From Algibacillus agarilyticus (GTDB lineage Bacteria; Pseudomonadota; Gammaproteobacteria; Enterobacterales; Alteromonadaceae): a stretch of 64,000 nt of DNA. Of this stretch, positions 1 through 8,758 are shown in pieces. The stretch covers positions 58,207 through 122,206 of the forward strand of contig NZ_QMED01000014.1 in NCBI RefSeq assembly GCF_003286125.1. Direction: 5' to 3'. Within the stretch, counting starts at the first letter, position 1. The number at the start of each line of letters is the position of its first letter. A program made the position numbers and the translations under genes. The notes under the pieces were generated by a model that was not told the DNA's origin, searched no databases, and saw only the letters and a list, made by a program, of their open reading frames with translations.

Positions 1-329
1 TTATAAGTGATGTTGGCGTTGCTGGTTTATGGCGCTTAATGGATAACCTTGAAGAGATAAGACAATACGCATTAGTGATAGCCGTAGCGGGGATGGAAGG
101 CGCATTATTTAGCGTGTTGGCGGGGTTAATTCACGCTCCCGTTATCGCTTTACCTAGTGCGGTTGGTTATGGCGTCTCTGCTGATGGACAAGCCGCACTA
201 CAAAGTGCTTTAGCGTCTTGTTCACCCGGAATTGTAACCGTGAATATTGGCAATGGTTTTGGGGCAGCAGTGGCGGCCATTAAAATGATGAATATGCAGG
301 AAAATGAACAAGAAGTGAGCAAATCATGA
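1..329 (+). CDS. larB: LarB, nickel-pincer cofactor biosynthesis protein (C-terminal part)
   Basis: Partial gene entering from the left edge; the reading frame is open from base 3. LarB belongs to the AIR-carboxylase (PurE-like) family and carboxylates and hydrolyses nicotinic acid adenine dinucleotide, the first step in making the nickel-pincer nucleotide used by lactate racemase LarA and related sugar-acid epimerases. Visible family signatures are the DVGVAGLWRL segment, the VAGMEGALFSVLAGL segment, the VGYGVS loop and the C-terminal NIGNGFGAA motif. The stop overlaps the next start in an ATGA arrangement, so it is translationally coupled to the nickel transporter. The LarC, LarE and LarA partners are not in the window. 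Family identity is clear; only about the last 108 residues are seen. Confidence 0.85.
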   Translation, partial: ISDVGVAGLWRLMDNLEEIRQYALVIAVAGMEGALFSVLAGLIHAPVIALPSAVGYGVSADGQAALQSALASCSPGIVTVNIGNGFGAAVAAIKMMNMQENEQEVSKS

Positions 330-1045
330 TTAATGCTGAACTCATCTCTATTTTATGGATGGGGTTTATTATTGGGTTAGTGCATGCTTTTGATGCCGAC
401 CATATTATGGCTGTGTCGGCTATGGCTCAAAAACGAAGTTCACAAGCCTCTAGTTTATTTTATGCGGTTAATTGGGGGTTAGGGCATGGCGCCATTTTGT
501 TACTGGCTGGCATGTTAATGTTTGTATTTAATATTGCTTTACCCCTGTGGTTAGTCGTTTTAGCCGAGCAGGCCGTAGGCGTTTTGTTGATCTTTTTAGG
601 ACTGGCTTTAATGTGGCAATTTTATCGTGACCGAATCACGTTGGTTGCCCATAAACATGGGGCGATCACGCACGTGCATTGGTTAAATAAAACAGACCAC
701 AATATGCTGATTAATCATGAGGTTATGAGTGATAATTGTACTCAAAATACCCACCGAGAGTCGTTAAAACATAAACCCATTTTGGTGGGGATGCTACACG
801 GGTTAGCGGGGAGTGCCCCGGTGATTGCGTTGATCCCCGCGATGATGCAAAAAAATGGGTTATTAAGCTTGGCTTATATGGTGTTGTTCTCGACCGCTTG
901 TGTTGTCGGTATGACATTATTTGGTTATGGTTTAAAAAATAGTCAACAATTTATGGCGACTAAATTAAATAACTTTAATCGTATTTTGCGTTGCGGCATT
1001 GCATTTATGTCGATTGGTTTAGGTGTGTTTTGGTTATTTAACTAG
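326..1045 (+). CDS. NiCoT/UreH-like nickel (cobalt) transporter
   Basis: Integral membrane protein of 239 residues with about six hydrophobic segments. It carries the NiCoT hallmark HAFDADH in the first helix region (near residues 20-26), followed by GLGHG and, in the second half, GMLHGLAGSAP, which resembles the UreH/HupE branch. A central hydrophilic loop rich in His (around residues 108-150) could bind metal. It overlaps larB by 4 bases, so the likely job is supplying nickel for the LarB-dependent cofactor. Direction of transport (uptake rather than export) is inferred from this coupling, not from the sequence. Cobalt or a broader range is possible. Confidence 0.75.
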   Translation: MINAELISILWMGFIIGLVHAFDADHIMAVSAMAQKRSSQASSLFYAVNWGLGHGAILLLAGMLMFVFNIALPLWLVVLAEQAVGVLLIFLGLALMWQFYRDRITLVAHKHGAITHVHWLNKTDHNMLINHEVMSDNCTQNTHRESLKHKPILVGMLHGLAGSAPVIALIPAMMQKNGLLSLAYMVLFSTACVVGMTLFGYGLKNSQQFMATKLNNFNRILRCGIAFMSIGLGVFWLFN

Positions 1046-1086
1046 CCGCCTAAAATAATTTTTTATGTCGTCGGTATATTGTTATT

Positions 1087-1104
1087 TATGCTACCGGTGG
1101 CATA
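1087..1104. promoter_or_regulatory. LacI-type palindromic operator, copy 1 (upstream of uxaE)
   Basis: TATGCTACCGGTGGCATA is an 18-base palindrome with one imperfect pair, centred on CCGG. It lies about 80 bases upstream of the uxaE start. Even-spaced palindromes with a central CG are typical of LacI-family operators. The same core recurs at 21783, 27940 and 28244, always in intergenic DNA. The regulator gene is not in this window, so its identity is inferred. Confidence 0.65.
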
Positions 1105-1185
1105 TTGTTTGTCATGTTCATGCCTCATCACATTAAGGTGCTGGGTATTTATGGCATTTAAATATGTTGAGTTGGAGAGAGTGTT

Positions 1186-2433
1186 ATGAAAAAAATTCAA
1201 AAGTTTACGATGGGTGTTGGTGATCGTTTTGGCCATCAAGCTGAAGCACAACTACAGGCGATGATTGATGCAAAAGAAAAATTTGGTTTAGAAGTTTACC
1301 CGGTTTGGAATAAATCAAACCGCGAACATGAAATTATTGGTACCGTGCCTCAAAGTTTACGCGACGAAGCCGATGCAGCCGTAAAAGTAAAAGCTTGGGA
1401 CTTACCTTATTATGTCGATGCTGATCATATTCAATTAGGGACCGTAGACCGTTTTATTTCGTGCAGCGACTTTTTTACGTTAGATGTAGCAGAACAAATT
1501 GGTTTAGCAGCACCACAAGCCGACATTGATGCGTTTATAGCCTCACAAGAGAAATACATCGGTCAATTGTCGATTCCAGGTATTGAAGCCGCTTTTACCG
1601 TAACAAAAGAAACGATCGAAGCGGTTGCTAAAGAGTTTTTAGGTGCCGTAAAACTGGCAGGACAAATTTATCGTAAAATTGATGCTGAAAAAGGAGCGCC
1701 TTTTGTCACAGAGGTGTCGATGGATGAATGTGAAGATCCACAAACCCCCTTACAGCTATTCTTTATTTTAAGTGCGATCGCCGCAGAAGGTATTCCTGCT
1801 CAAACAATCGCGCCAAAATTTACGGGGCGCTTTAACAAAGGCGTTGATTACGTTGGTGATGTTGAGCAATTTGATAAAGATTTTGATCAAGATTTAGCCG
1901 TTATTAGCTTTGCAATTAAAGAATTTGGTTTACCCGAAACACTTAAATTAAGTGTGCATTCAGGTTCTGATAAGTTCTCTATTTATGCTTCAATTGGTCG
2001 TAATCTTAAAAAGCATGATGCCGGTATACACCTTAAAACGGCTGGCACAACTTGGTTAGAAGAATTAATCGGTTTAGCTGAATCAGGCGGAAAGGGTCTT
2101 GAAATAGCGAAAGAGGTTTATGCCAAATCAATTGAAAAATATGACGAGCTATGTGCGCCTTATGCCACCGTTATCGACATTGATAAAAACGGTTTACCCA
2201 GTGTTGAAACCGTAAATAGCTGGACCGGCGAACAATATGCTAATGCTTTACGTCATGATTTAGACCACCCTGAATACAACCTAAATTTACGTCAGTTATT
2301 ACATGTGGGCTATAAAGTCGCAGCACAAATGGGCGAGCGTTATTTAATCGCATTAAAAGCCAATAAAGCCATTATAGATAAAAACGTAACAGAAAATATT
2401 TTAGACCGACATTTAACGCGCATTTTTGGTTAA
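1186..2433 (+). CDS. uxaE: Tagaturonate epimerase UxaE
   Basis: Cytoplasmic enzyme of 415 residues that interconverts D-tagaturonate and D-fructuronate in galacturonate catabolism, bypassing the classical reductase/dehydratase branch. Segments shared with the Thermotoga UxaE family are clear: a GVGDRFG N-terminal motif, YYVDADHIQLG, EVSMDECEDPQTPLQ, KFTGRFNKGVDYVGD, LSVHSGSDKFSIY, HLKTAGTTWLEE and a C-terminal RQLLHVGY. The Asp, His and Glu residues in these blocks are the likely metal ligands. Start chosen at the ATG preceded by GGAGAGAG. A LacI-type operator sits upstream (1087). A decayed uxaB elsewhere in the window fits replacement of the reductase route by this epimerase. Confidence 0.85.
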   Translation: MKKIQKFTMGVGDRFGHQAEAQLQAMIDAKEKFGLEVYPVWNKSNREHEIIGTVPQSLRDEADAAVKVKAWDLPYYVDADHIQLGTVDRFISCSDFFTLDVAEQIGLAAPQADIDAFIASQEKYIGQLSIPGIEAAFTVTKETIEAVAKEFLGAVKLAGQIYRKIDAEKGAPFVTEVSMDECEDPQTPLQLFFILSAIAAEGIPAQTIAPKFTGRFNKGVDYVGDVEQFDKDFDQDLAVISFAIKEFGLPETLKLSVHSGSDKFSIYASIGRNLKKHDAGIHLKTAGTTWLEELIGLAESGGKGLEIAKEVYAKSIEKYDELCAPYATVIDIDKNGLPSVETVNSWTGEQYANALRHDLDHPEYNLNLRQLLHVGYKVAAQMGERYLIALKANKAIIDKNVTENILDRHLTRIFG

Positions 2434-2456
2434 TACACAAAAGTAGCGTTAATCAA

Positions 2457-2486
2457 TAATAGGGGAAGCATAGGTTTCCCCTATTA
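2457..2486 (+). terminator. Stem-loop after uxaE (terminator-like, no U-tract)
   Basis: Arms TAATAGGGGAA and TTCCCCTATTA form an 11-bp stem with an 8-base loop, directly after the uxaE stop. There is no T-run after the stem, so it may be an mRNA-stabilising or partial-termination hairpin between uxaE and gnd rather than a strong terminator. Confidence 0.4.
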
Positions 2487-2549
2487 CTAGGTGTTATATC
2501 GCTGCGTATCCCTGCACACAAGTTATAAATTGTTTTGGAGTAAATTTTA

Positions 2550-4019
2550 ATGAAAGATAAGTCAGATATCGGCCTTGTTGGTTTAGCGGTAATGGGTGAA
2601 AACCTGATCCTCAATATGGCGAGCAAAGGTTTTACTGTAACGGCATACAACCGCAGTTACGACAAAGTAGAACGCTTTTTAAAAGGCCGTGCTGAAGGTC
2701 AAAGTATTCGAGGTGCCGACAGTATAGAAGCGCTTGTCGATTCATTAGCTTCTCCTCGTCAGATCATGTTGATGGTTAAAGCGGGTCAACCGGTTGATGA
2801 TTTTATCGAACTATTGGTTCCGCACCTTGATGCTGGCGATATTATTATTGATGGTGGTAATACACACTACCCTGATTCAAATCGACGCACTGAACAGTTA
2901 CACGCTAAGGGTATTTATTACATTGGTGCGGGTGTATCAGGCGGTGAAGAGGGTGCCTTAAAAGGTCCATCCATTATGCCAGGGGGAGCCGTTGAAGCTT
3001 GGCCGGCCGTAAAAGCTATTTTTCAGGGGATTTCAGCTAAAGTAGCCGACGATAAGGGGCAACTCACCGTACCTTGTTGTGATTGGGTTGGCGATGCTGG
3101 CGCAGGACATTTTGTAAAAATGGTTCACAATGGCATTGAATATGGCGACATGCAGTTAATTTGTGAAGCTTACCAACTCATGAAAGAAGTACTGGGTTTA
3201 TCGGCTGATGAATTACATGACGTTTTTGCCACATGGAATGAAACTGAATTAGACAGTTATTTAATTGAGATCACGCGCGATATTTTTGCTTATAAAGACC
3301 AAGATGGCTCGGCGTTGGTCGAAAATATTTTAGACACCGCAGGCCAAAAAGGCACGGGTAAATGGACCGGTGTAACGGCGCTTGATTTAGGTGTGCCATT
3401 AACACTCATTGGCGAAGCGGTATTTGCCCGTTGCATATCCGCTCAAAAAGCCGAACGAGTCGAAGCTGCAAAAGTATTAAAAGGCCCTGCTATCCATTTT
3501 ACGGGTGACAAAAAAGCGTTTATAGACGATATTCGCAAAGCGTTGTTAGCATCAAAAATTGTATCGTATGCTCAAGGTTATGTACTGTTTCAGCAAGCGG
3601 CTAAAGAGTTTGATTGGAACTTAAATTACGGTGCAATCGCCTTAATGTGGCGGGGGGGCTGTATTATTCGTTCTGCATTTCTTGGTAAAATTAAAGAAGC
3701 GTTTGATGATAACCCAGAGTTACCTAACCTTTTGCTTAATCCATACTTTAAAGACACCGTTTTAGATGCTCAGCAAAGCTGGCGCAATGTGGTGGGAACA
3801 GCCGTTGCTAATGGCGTACCGGTACCTTGTTTAAGTGCCGCATTAACTTATTTTGATGGATACCGTACCGAGCGTTTACCGGCAAACTTACTACAAGCCC
3901 AGCGCGATTTTTTTGGCGCACATACCTACGAGCGTACAGACAAGCCACGAGGCGAATTTTTCCACACAAATTGGACGGGTCGAGGAGGCGATACCGCTTC
4001 AACTACCTACAATGTCTAA
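2550..4019 (+). CDS. gnd: 6-phosphogluconate dehydrogenase (decarboxylating)
   Basis: Pentose-phosphate enzyme of 489 residues that oxidises 6-phosphogluconate to ribulose 5-phosphate and CO2, reducing NADP. The N-terminal Rossmann motif is GLAVMGENL (residues about 9-17), followed by YNRS, IIDGGNTHYPD, the substrate loop GVSGGEEGALKGPSIMPGG and the catalytic region GHFVKMVHNGIEYGDMQ. The C-terminus ends in the family tail GRGGDTASTTYNV. The full length matches the long bacterial type. It follows uxaE in the same direction, separated by 116 bases that contain a hairpin, and its ATG is preceded by TTGGAG. A strong terminator follows. Identification is secure. Confidence 0.95.
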   Translation: MKDKSDIGLVGLAVMGENLILNMASKGFTVTAYNRSYDKVERFLKGRAEGQSIRGADSIEALVDSLASPRQIMLMVKAGQPVDDFIELLVPHLDAGDIIIDGGNTHYPDSNRRTEQLHAKGIYYIGAGVSGGEEGALKGPSIMPGGAVEAWPAVKAIFQGISAKVADDKGQLTVPCCDWVGDAGAGHFVKMVHNGIEYGDMQLICEAYQLMKEVLGLSADELHDVFATWNETELDSYLIEITRDIFAYKDQDGSALVENILDTAGQKGTGKWTGVTALDLGVPLTLIGEAVFARCISAQKAERVEAAKVLKGPAIHFTGDKKAFIDDIRKALLASKIVSYAQGYVLFQQAAKEFDWNLNYGAIALMWRGGCIIRSAFLGKIKEAFDDNPELPNLLLNPYFKDTVLDAQQSWRNVVGTAVANGVPVPCLSAALTYFDGYRTERLPANLLQAQRDFFGAHTYERTDKPRGEFFHTNWTGRGGDTASTTYNV

Positions 4020-4075
4020 TCGCTTTTAATACAGAAAGTGAATGTGGAAAACGAGTGTAGTTGATACTTGTTTTT

Positions 4076-4108
4076 AGGCCTCCTACGTAAAAGTAGTGAG
4101 GCCTTTTT
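4076..4108 (+). terminator. Rho-independent terminator after gnd
   Basis: Stem arms AGGCCTC-CTAC and GTAG-T-GAGGCCT with a short loop, immediately followed by TTTTT. It lies 57 bases after the gnd stop and closes the left-hand gene group. Confidence 0.85.
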
Positions 4109-4202
4109 AGTTTGCTAATACTGACTCATTATTTTATCTTGCCTGCCATTTAACTAAGCGTTGAGGCTTTACTATAGTCAAAGCGATCGGTTTTTAGGGG
4201 CA

Positions 4203-4333
4203 GGTTTCTCGTTCCAGACGAAACCGAAGTACTTACATCCATGTAAGCAAAGCCGTCAAAGCTACCGCGTCCTGCTCTCGCCCCTTACCTGCATCCATGC
4301 AGGCAAGCTTCGAGACCCCATGAGCATATGCTC
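4203..4333. repeat. Array of four small hairpins in the gnd-GH97 intergenic region
   Basis: The 341-base stretch between gnd and the GH97 gene has no convincing gene. It holds successive inverted repeats: GGTTTC/GAAACC (4203-4225), CTTACAT-CC-ATGTAAG (4232-4247), CCTGCAT-CC-ATGCAGG (4288-4303) and GAGCATATGCTC (4322-4333). The second and third share a CATCCATG core and the first also has TCC in the loop. This resembles dispersed intergenic palindromic elements of marine gammaproteobacteria. Whether it recurs in this genome cannot be seen here. Confidence 0.55.
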
Positions 4334-4449
4334 TATTATGTGATTGGGGCGAGTAAGCGCTGACAATGAACCATAAAACCTGAGCGAGAAGACTATATTA
4401 CGCAATGTTAATCGTTTTTATAAGCGCGTAAACTCGGATTAACTATGAA

Positions 4450-6375
4450 TTATTGTGAGATTAATAAAAAGCCATCGTTGCCCGTTAGCGTTATCTGGGT
4501 ATCGGCTGTCGCCTTGATCATTTGTCGTTTGAAGTTGCGATCTGTTGTGCCACGTGTAATGGCTTGTAATGATTTACCGTTAATAAAACTTAAATCGAGT
4601 GATAATGTTTTACCGTGGGTTTCGCCGTTAATACCGGCTATATACCAACGTTCACCTTGCCGACGTGCAAACACGGCTAATTTACCAGGCGTGCCAGCAA
4701 TATAACGAGATTCATCCCAACTGGCCGGTAAATTATTGAGTGCATCTTTAACAAAGTAGGGTATGTTTTTTATGCCTTGTGGTGTTTCGACTAAATGCTG
4801 AATACCCGATACAAACAACACGCTTTGTGCAAGTTCGAGTGCATTCGTCGTTTTACGTTCTACATTGGGAATATCATTGAACGCCATGGGAGTGAAATCC
4901 ATTGGATCAAACAAATTGCGTGTAAATGGCAAAATGGTTGAATGACTAGCAGACTTGTCTGCGGCATTTTGGAAGAATGTGATCATCTCAAAACCTCTAA
5001 CCGCTTCGGCTGTCATCAGGTGTGGATATGTTCGGTTTAAACCACGAGGGAGTGTGGCACCATGCACGTTTACTAATAATTGATGCTCTGCGGCTGCTTG
5101 TAAAATGGCATGGTAATAAGCAATCATTGATTGACCATCGCCCGCGAAAAAATCAATCTTTACGCCTTTAACGCCCATTTTATGTAAACGGCTAAAGGTT
5201 TGTTGACGACGTTCTGCTGTTGTTAAGTGATCTTTAGGGGTGTAAGGCGTTGTGTTCCAGTTACCGGCAGAGTTTAACCAAACGATTATATCGATGTTTT
5301 TTTGGGCCGCGTATTGCACAAGGGTCGCCATTTTATCCCAGCCTATTTTTCGATCCCAATCGGCGTCGACTAATGTGTATTGCCAGCCCATCTCGGCAGC
5401 ATGATCAATAAACGCTTTTTGTACTTCAAAGGTGGTGAAATCATCTTTAAGTAACCCCCAGCTCCATGATGAGATACCGGGTTTTACAAAATCGGTATTC
5501 ATTGTTATTTGAGGTGCCGCTAAATCGGTGCCTAATGTTGATTCGGCAACCGTCGCTAGATCACCTATCGCTAAAATACGCCAAGGTGTTACGTAATTTT
5601 GTACACCATTGCCTAATAAGCCATCTTGCTTAAAGACTTCAGCGGCCATGGGCAAGCCAATATGGTATTCGCCGTTTACTGATACCGGTTTTAAACGTGA
5701 GGCATGACTATTCGCATGCATATTCGCTTCGCTAATGGCGACCCATGTATCATTTGATTTAAACAACGCGGGAAAAACCCAACCGGCTGGTGAAGGTGAG
5801 GGGGTGCCAACGGGGATCGCTACCTCATAATGTTCTTCATATGATGGGTTGGTATGTTCCCATCCTGTTTGCGCTTCGGCTATTGGCTGTAACCATGCTA
5901 TCGCATCTTGTTTAAAGTTAAAGCTGGTGTGCTCAGCAATAAATTGTAATTTTTCATCGGGCTTGCCTTTAACGGTGTATTTAAAAGCGACGCCATCGTT
6001 TGATAAGCTAAACGTTAATTCAAGTTGTTGTTTTTGTTTGTTTTCTATTAACCAAGTTTGTTGATTAGCCTGATAGTTTATAGCGTGTTGTTTAGCTGAA
6101 AATAAGGTGTAGTGATCGTTGACGACCTTAACATCGGTTTTATTGACAATAGAGAGCGGTTGGCTAAATTCATACCCACTGAGGGTTAGGCCTAATTCAG
6201 ATGTTTCGATCACGTCGGTTTGTTTATGACTGACTTGATAGTGTAATTCGCCATTTTCATTAGTCAGCGTTAACTTTATTTCGTTATTGGGGCTATTTAA
6301 TGTATGGCTGTTTGTTCCGTTACAGCCGAGCATAAGCCCGATTAAGCTTATGATAATTAACTGTTTTATGTGCAT
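4450..6375 (-). CDS. GH97 retaining glycosidase, lipoprotein (alpha-galactosidase / beta-L-arabinopyranosidase type)
   Basis: A 641-residue protein with a lipoprotein signal (LIGLMLGC, lipobox Cys near residue 18), so probably anchored facing the periplasm. It has the GH97 layout: N-terminal beta-sandwich (about 25-285), catalytic TIM barrel (about 290-560) and a C-terminal beta domain. The barrel carries GVKIDFF with Asp408 and TAEAVRG with Glu457, in the places of the nucleophile and acid/base of the retaining GH97 subgroup (Asp415 and Glu470 in the Bacteroides enzyme); the inverting alpha-glucosidase group lacks this Asp. Beside two arabinanase-like GH43 genes, removal of beta-L-arabinopyranose caps or alpha-galactose from pectic side chains is plausible, but specificity is inferred. 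A terminator lies just upstream, so it may be transcribed separately from galM. Confidence 0.85.
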   Translation of the reverse strand: MHIKQLIIISLIGLMLGCNGTNSHTLNSPNNEIKLTLTNENGELHYQVSHKQTDVIETSELGLTLSGYEFSQPLSIVNKTDVKVVNDHYTLFSAKQHAINYQANQQTWLIENKQKQQLELTFSLSNDGVAFKYTVKGKPDEKLQFIAEHTSFNFKQDAIAWLQPIAEAQTGWEHTNPSYEEHYEVAIPVGTPSPSPAGWVFPALFKSNDTWVAISEANMHANSHASRLKPVSVNGEYHIGLPMAAEVFKQDGLLGNGVQNYVTPWRILAIGDLATVAESTLGTDLAAPQITMNTDFVKPGISSWSWGLLKDDFTTFEVQKAFIDHAAEMGWQYTLVDADWDRKIGWDKMATLVQYAAQKNIDIIVWLNSAGNWNTTPYTPKDHLTTAERRQQTFSRLHKMGVKGVKIDFFAGDGQSMIAYYHAILQAAAEHQLLVNVHGATLPRGLNRTYPHLMTAEAVRGFEMITFFQNAADKSASHSTILPFTRNLFDPMDFTPMAFNDIPNVERKTTNALELAQSVLFVSGIQHLVETPQGIKNIPYFVKDALNNLPASWDESRYIAGTPGKLAVFARRQGERWYIAGINGETHGKTLSLDLSFINGKSLQAITRGTTDRNFKRQMIKATADTQITLTGNDGFLLISQ

Positions 6376-6412
6376 GAAAAGTCCTAATTTTTATACTTTA
6401 TATTTACGATGT

Positions 6413-6447
6413 AAAAAAAAGCGAGCAGGCCGTTAAGCTTTGCTCGC
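6413..6447 (-). terminator. Rho-independent terminator between galM and the GH97 gene
   Basis: Read on the minus strand, GCGAGCA and TGCTCGC form a 7-bp stem with a 13-base loop, followed by eight T residues. It sits downstream of galM and only about 40 bases upstream of the GH97 start, so it may attenuate read-through into GH97. The rest of the 219-base gap shows an AT-rich TTTATACTTTATATTT stretch only. Confidence 0.75.
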
Positions 6448-6594
6448 AAACATCGGGGGATGTGAGTGTGTGTGTTTTTATTATGGTGACCTTATTTACG
6501 AGCCTTACTGATGAGTCAGAACGTGTGAGTGTATCCCCACTTTTTGTTTGACTCGCAATATAAGCTACCGGATCGAAATTCAGTCACTAGGTTG

Positions 6595-7779
6595 TTATTT
6601 ATTTACGCTAAAGCGATAAATCATTTTTGTTGAATAGGTATCGCCCGCTTTTAAAATGGTACTTGGAAAATGTGGAATATTAGGTGAATCAGGATAGTGT
6701 TGAGGCTCTAAGCAAAAGCCGTTTCGGTGCTGATAAACAAGGCCTTTACCTTTAGATTGACCATCTAAAAAATTACCTGAATAGAATTGAATACCTGGCT
6801 CTTGCGTTAATATTTCAAGTACACGGCCACTAAGGGGTTCAACAACGGTTGCGGCTAAAGTGAGTTCGCCGGCTGTTGGTTTATCTAGCACATAATTGTG
6901 GTCGTAACCTAAGCCATAAGCGAGTTGAGTGTCTTTTAAGTTGATGTCTTGACCGATTTTTTTGCTGGTTCTGAAATCAAATGCGGTCCCTTCTACCAAC
7001 TGAAATTCACCTGTTGGGATCAGCCCTGAATCTACGGGGGTTATGTTACTCGCGGCGATTGTTAATTCATGTGACAAAATGTCGCCTTCACCCGCAAGGT
7101 TAAAGTAGGTATGTTGAGTTAAATTCATAGGCGTATCTTGGTCTGAATGCGCTTTGTAATCGATAATCAGTTCATTGTTGTTGGTTAATAAATAATTGAC
7201 CTGAATTAACGCATTACCTGGATAACCTTGATCGCCATCTGGACTCAATAATTGCAGTTTAAGTCCGGGTTGTTGGTCTTGGGTGTAAGCGGTGATAAAC
7301 CAGTTCTTTTTGTCGTAACCTTGGTGGCCTCCATGTAAATGATTATCGCCATTGTTTTGAGGCAACGAGTGGGTTTTGCCATTTAAACTGAATTTACCTT
7401 CGCCTATGCGATTACCAAAACGGCCAATTAATGCACCAAAGTAATTACTGTCGGTTAAGTAATCTTCTAATTTATCGTAGCCAAGTACGATATCGGCATA
7501 TTCACCGTGTTTATCGGGGGTTTTTAATGCGGTAATAATCCCACCATAGCTGATCACACTCATTGATGTGCCGTGTTTGTTAGTCATGGTGTACTCCGTT
7601 ACGACTTCGCCGTTAGGTAATGTGCCGTAAGGTTGTTGTTCAATCATTGAATTGAGCCCTGCTGATAAAGTCTGGTTAGATTGCGCGGGTGTAGTCGATT
7701 GATTACAAGCGACTAAAAGGCCTACACAACCCAAGACCAGTAGTTTGGAAGAGAAAGTCGTTAATTGTTGTAAATTCAT
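6595..7779 (-). CDS. galM: Aldose 1-epimerase (galactose mutarotase), lipoprotein
   Basis: A 394-residue mutarotase that interconverts alpha and beta anomers of aldoses. The N-terminus is a lipoprotein signal ending in GLLVAC (Cys near residue 25), so unlike the cytoplasmic E. coli enzyme it is predicted to act in the periplasm. Family motifs are NRIGEGKFSLNG, NHLHGG, the catalytic-His region LTQHTYFNL, GYDHNYVLD and the catalytic-Glu region CLEPQHYPDSPN. The start is only 5 bases after the stop of the solute-binding protein gene, so the two form an operon. In this locus it would equilibrate arabinose or galactose released by the GH43 and GH97 enzymes. The sugar is inferred. Confidence 0.9.
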   Translation of the reverse strand: MNLQQLTTFSSKLLVLGCVGLLVACNQSTTPAQSNQTLSAGLNSMIEQQPYGTLPNGEVVTEYTMTNKHGTSMSVISYGGIITALKTPDKHGEYADIVLGYDKLEDYLTDSNYFGALIGRFGNRIGEGKFSLNGKTHSLPQNNGDNHLHGGHQGYDKKNWFITAYTQDQQPGLKLQLLSPDGDQGYPGNALIQVNYLLTNNNELIIDYKAHSDQDTPMNLTQHTYFNLAGEGDILSHELTIAASNITPVDSGLIPTGEFQLVEGTAFDFRTSKKIGQDINLKDTQLAYGLGYDHNYVLDKPTAGELTLAATVVEPLSGRVLEILTQEPGIQFYSGNFLDGQSKGKGLVYQHRNGFCLEPQHYPDSPNIPHFPSTILKAGDTYSTKMIYRFSVNK

Positions 7780-7784
7780 TGTGA

Positions 7785-8720
7785 TTAGCCTTGAGTTACT
7801 GAAAATTGATTAGTTGACGCCATATTGATAACCGAGTGGTGATTTTTTAGATCATCAATATGTAGCCATAAGCGCTTGTCATCAAACGGAGTCTCTTTAG
7901 GTATAAATGGGTTTTCTATTTCAAATATTTTACGGTTTTCGAGGTCTGCTTTACGAATAACATCACGGATCATGGGATTGTTAAAAAAGTATTCGTCAAA
8001 TTTGCCATCTTCAATCGCACTGATTAAGCCCGTTTTTATCGCACGAGCAAGCTGAGTGTTATTTTTGCTTACAAAGAAGTAAGCGGGTAAAGGGTATTTA
8101 ATTAATATTCGTTTTTCGATAGTAAGAGGTAATTCACTGTGGCTAGCGACTTCAGACCAAGGCTCGTGCACACCGCGCGGAAAATAATCGTAACGACCGC
8201 CTTCAAGCATATAAAACAAATTGTCGTATGTACGTGTCCCAAAAACGCGGATCCCTGCGTTACGTAATATCGCGGTATCAGCCCATGTGCGTTCTTGTGC
8301 TGCGGTGAGTTGTTTTAAATCTTCAAAAGAATTAACTCGGTCAAATTTGTACTGATTGTCGGCTCTAATAATAAAAATACGGTGCCCGAGCAAGCCTTTA
8401 TATAAAGGTATGCGTATAGGTTGTAATTTTTCTTCTAAATCAATTGAGGTACCCGTCCAGGCTATTTCTAGATTGTCTGACATGATGTCTTCAATCATTC
8501 TTATTTGTGGTAAATAGCGAGTTGATTCTTCAAATTCGTAACTATTTTGCTTGTCGTACGATAACGCGAGCTTTAATAAACCATATTGGTATTGCTCTTT
8601 AGCACCCATATCGGTTATGCGGTTATGGCGCACCGTTATTGTTTCAGCGCTTGCGTAAGATGACAGCAATACCATGAGGGCAGAAGCGATAAAAATGACG
8701 TTTTTTAATCTATATAACAT
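7785..8720 (-). CDS. Periplasmic solute-binding protein, family 3-like
   Basis: A 311-residue secreted protein with an N-terminal signal peptide ending near SSYASA. The rest looks like a two-lobed periplasmic binding protein of the SBP_bac_3/PBPb type (LPQIRMIEDIMSDNLEIAWTGTSIDLE, then ILRNAGIRVFGTRTYDNLFYMLEGGRYDYFPRG). Such proteins bind amino acids or other small solutes. No permease or ATPase gene lies nearby, so it may act in sensing or be an orphan. ATG preceded by GGTGG; 5 bases separate it from galM downstream. A 17-base AT-rich palindrome lies in its promoter region. The ligand is not predictable from sequence. Confidence 0.65.
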   Translation of the reverse strand: MLYRLKNVIFIASALMVLLSSYASAETITVRHNRITDMGAKEQYQYGLLKLALSYDKQNSYEFEESTRYLPQIRMIEDIMSDNLEIAWTGTSIDLEEKLQPIRIPLYKGLLGHRIFIIRADNQYKFDRVNSFEDLKQLTAAQERTWADTAILRNAGIRVFGTRTYDNLFYMLEGGRYDYFPRGVHEPWSEVASHSELPLTIEKRILIKYPLPAYFFVSKNNTQLARAIKTGLISAIEDGKFDEYFFNNPMIRDVIRKADLENRKIFEIENPFIPKETPFDDKRLWLHIDDLKNHHSVINMASTNQFSVTQG

Positions 8721-8741
8721 AATTACACCACCAAATTATTA

Positions 8742-8758
8742 ATATAGTATTACTATAT
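8742..8758. promoter_or_regulatory. AT-rich palindrome upstream of the solute-binding protein gene
   Basis: ATATAGTA-T-TACTATAT is a perfect 17-base palindrome 22-38 bases upstream of the solute-binding protein start. The motif TAGTA..TACTA recurs in a palindrome in the divergent GH43 promoter region (10995-11013), so it may be a shared operator of the arabinan locus. The rest of the 313-base gap (8721-9033) is AT-rich and shows no gene. Confidence 0.35.

Noticed and set aside
6562-6575. AGCTACCGGATCGA as a fifth LacI-type operator
   Set aside because: Only one half (GCTACCGG) matches; the other arm is lost and it lies at the end of galM rather than before a gene.
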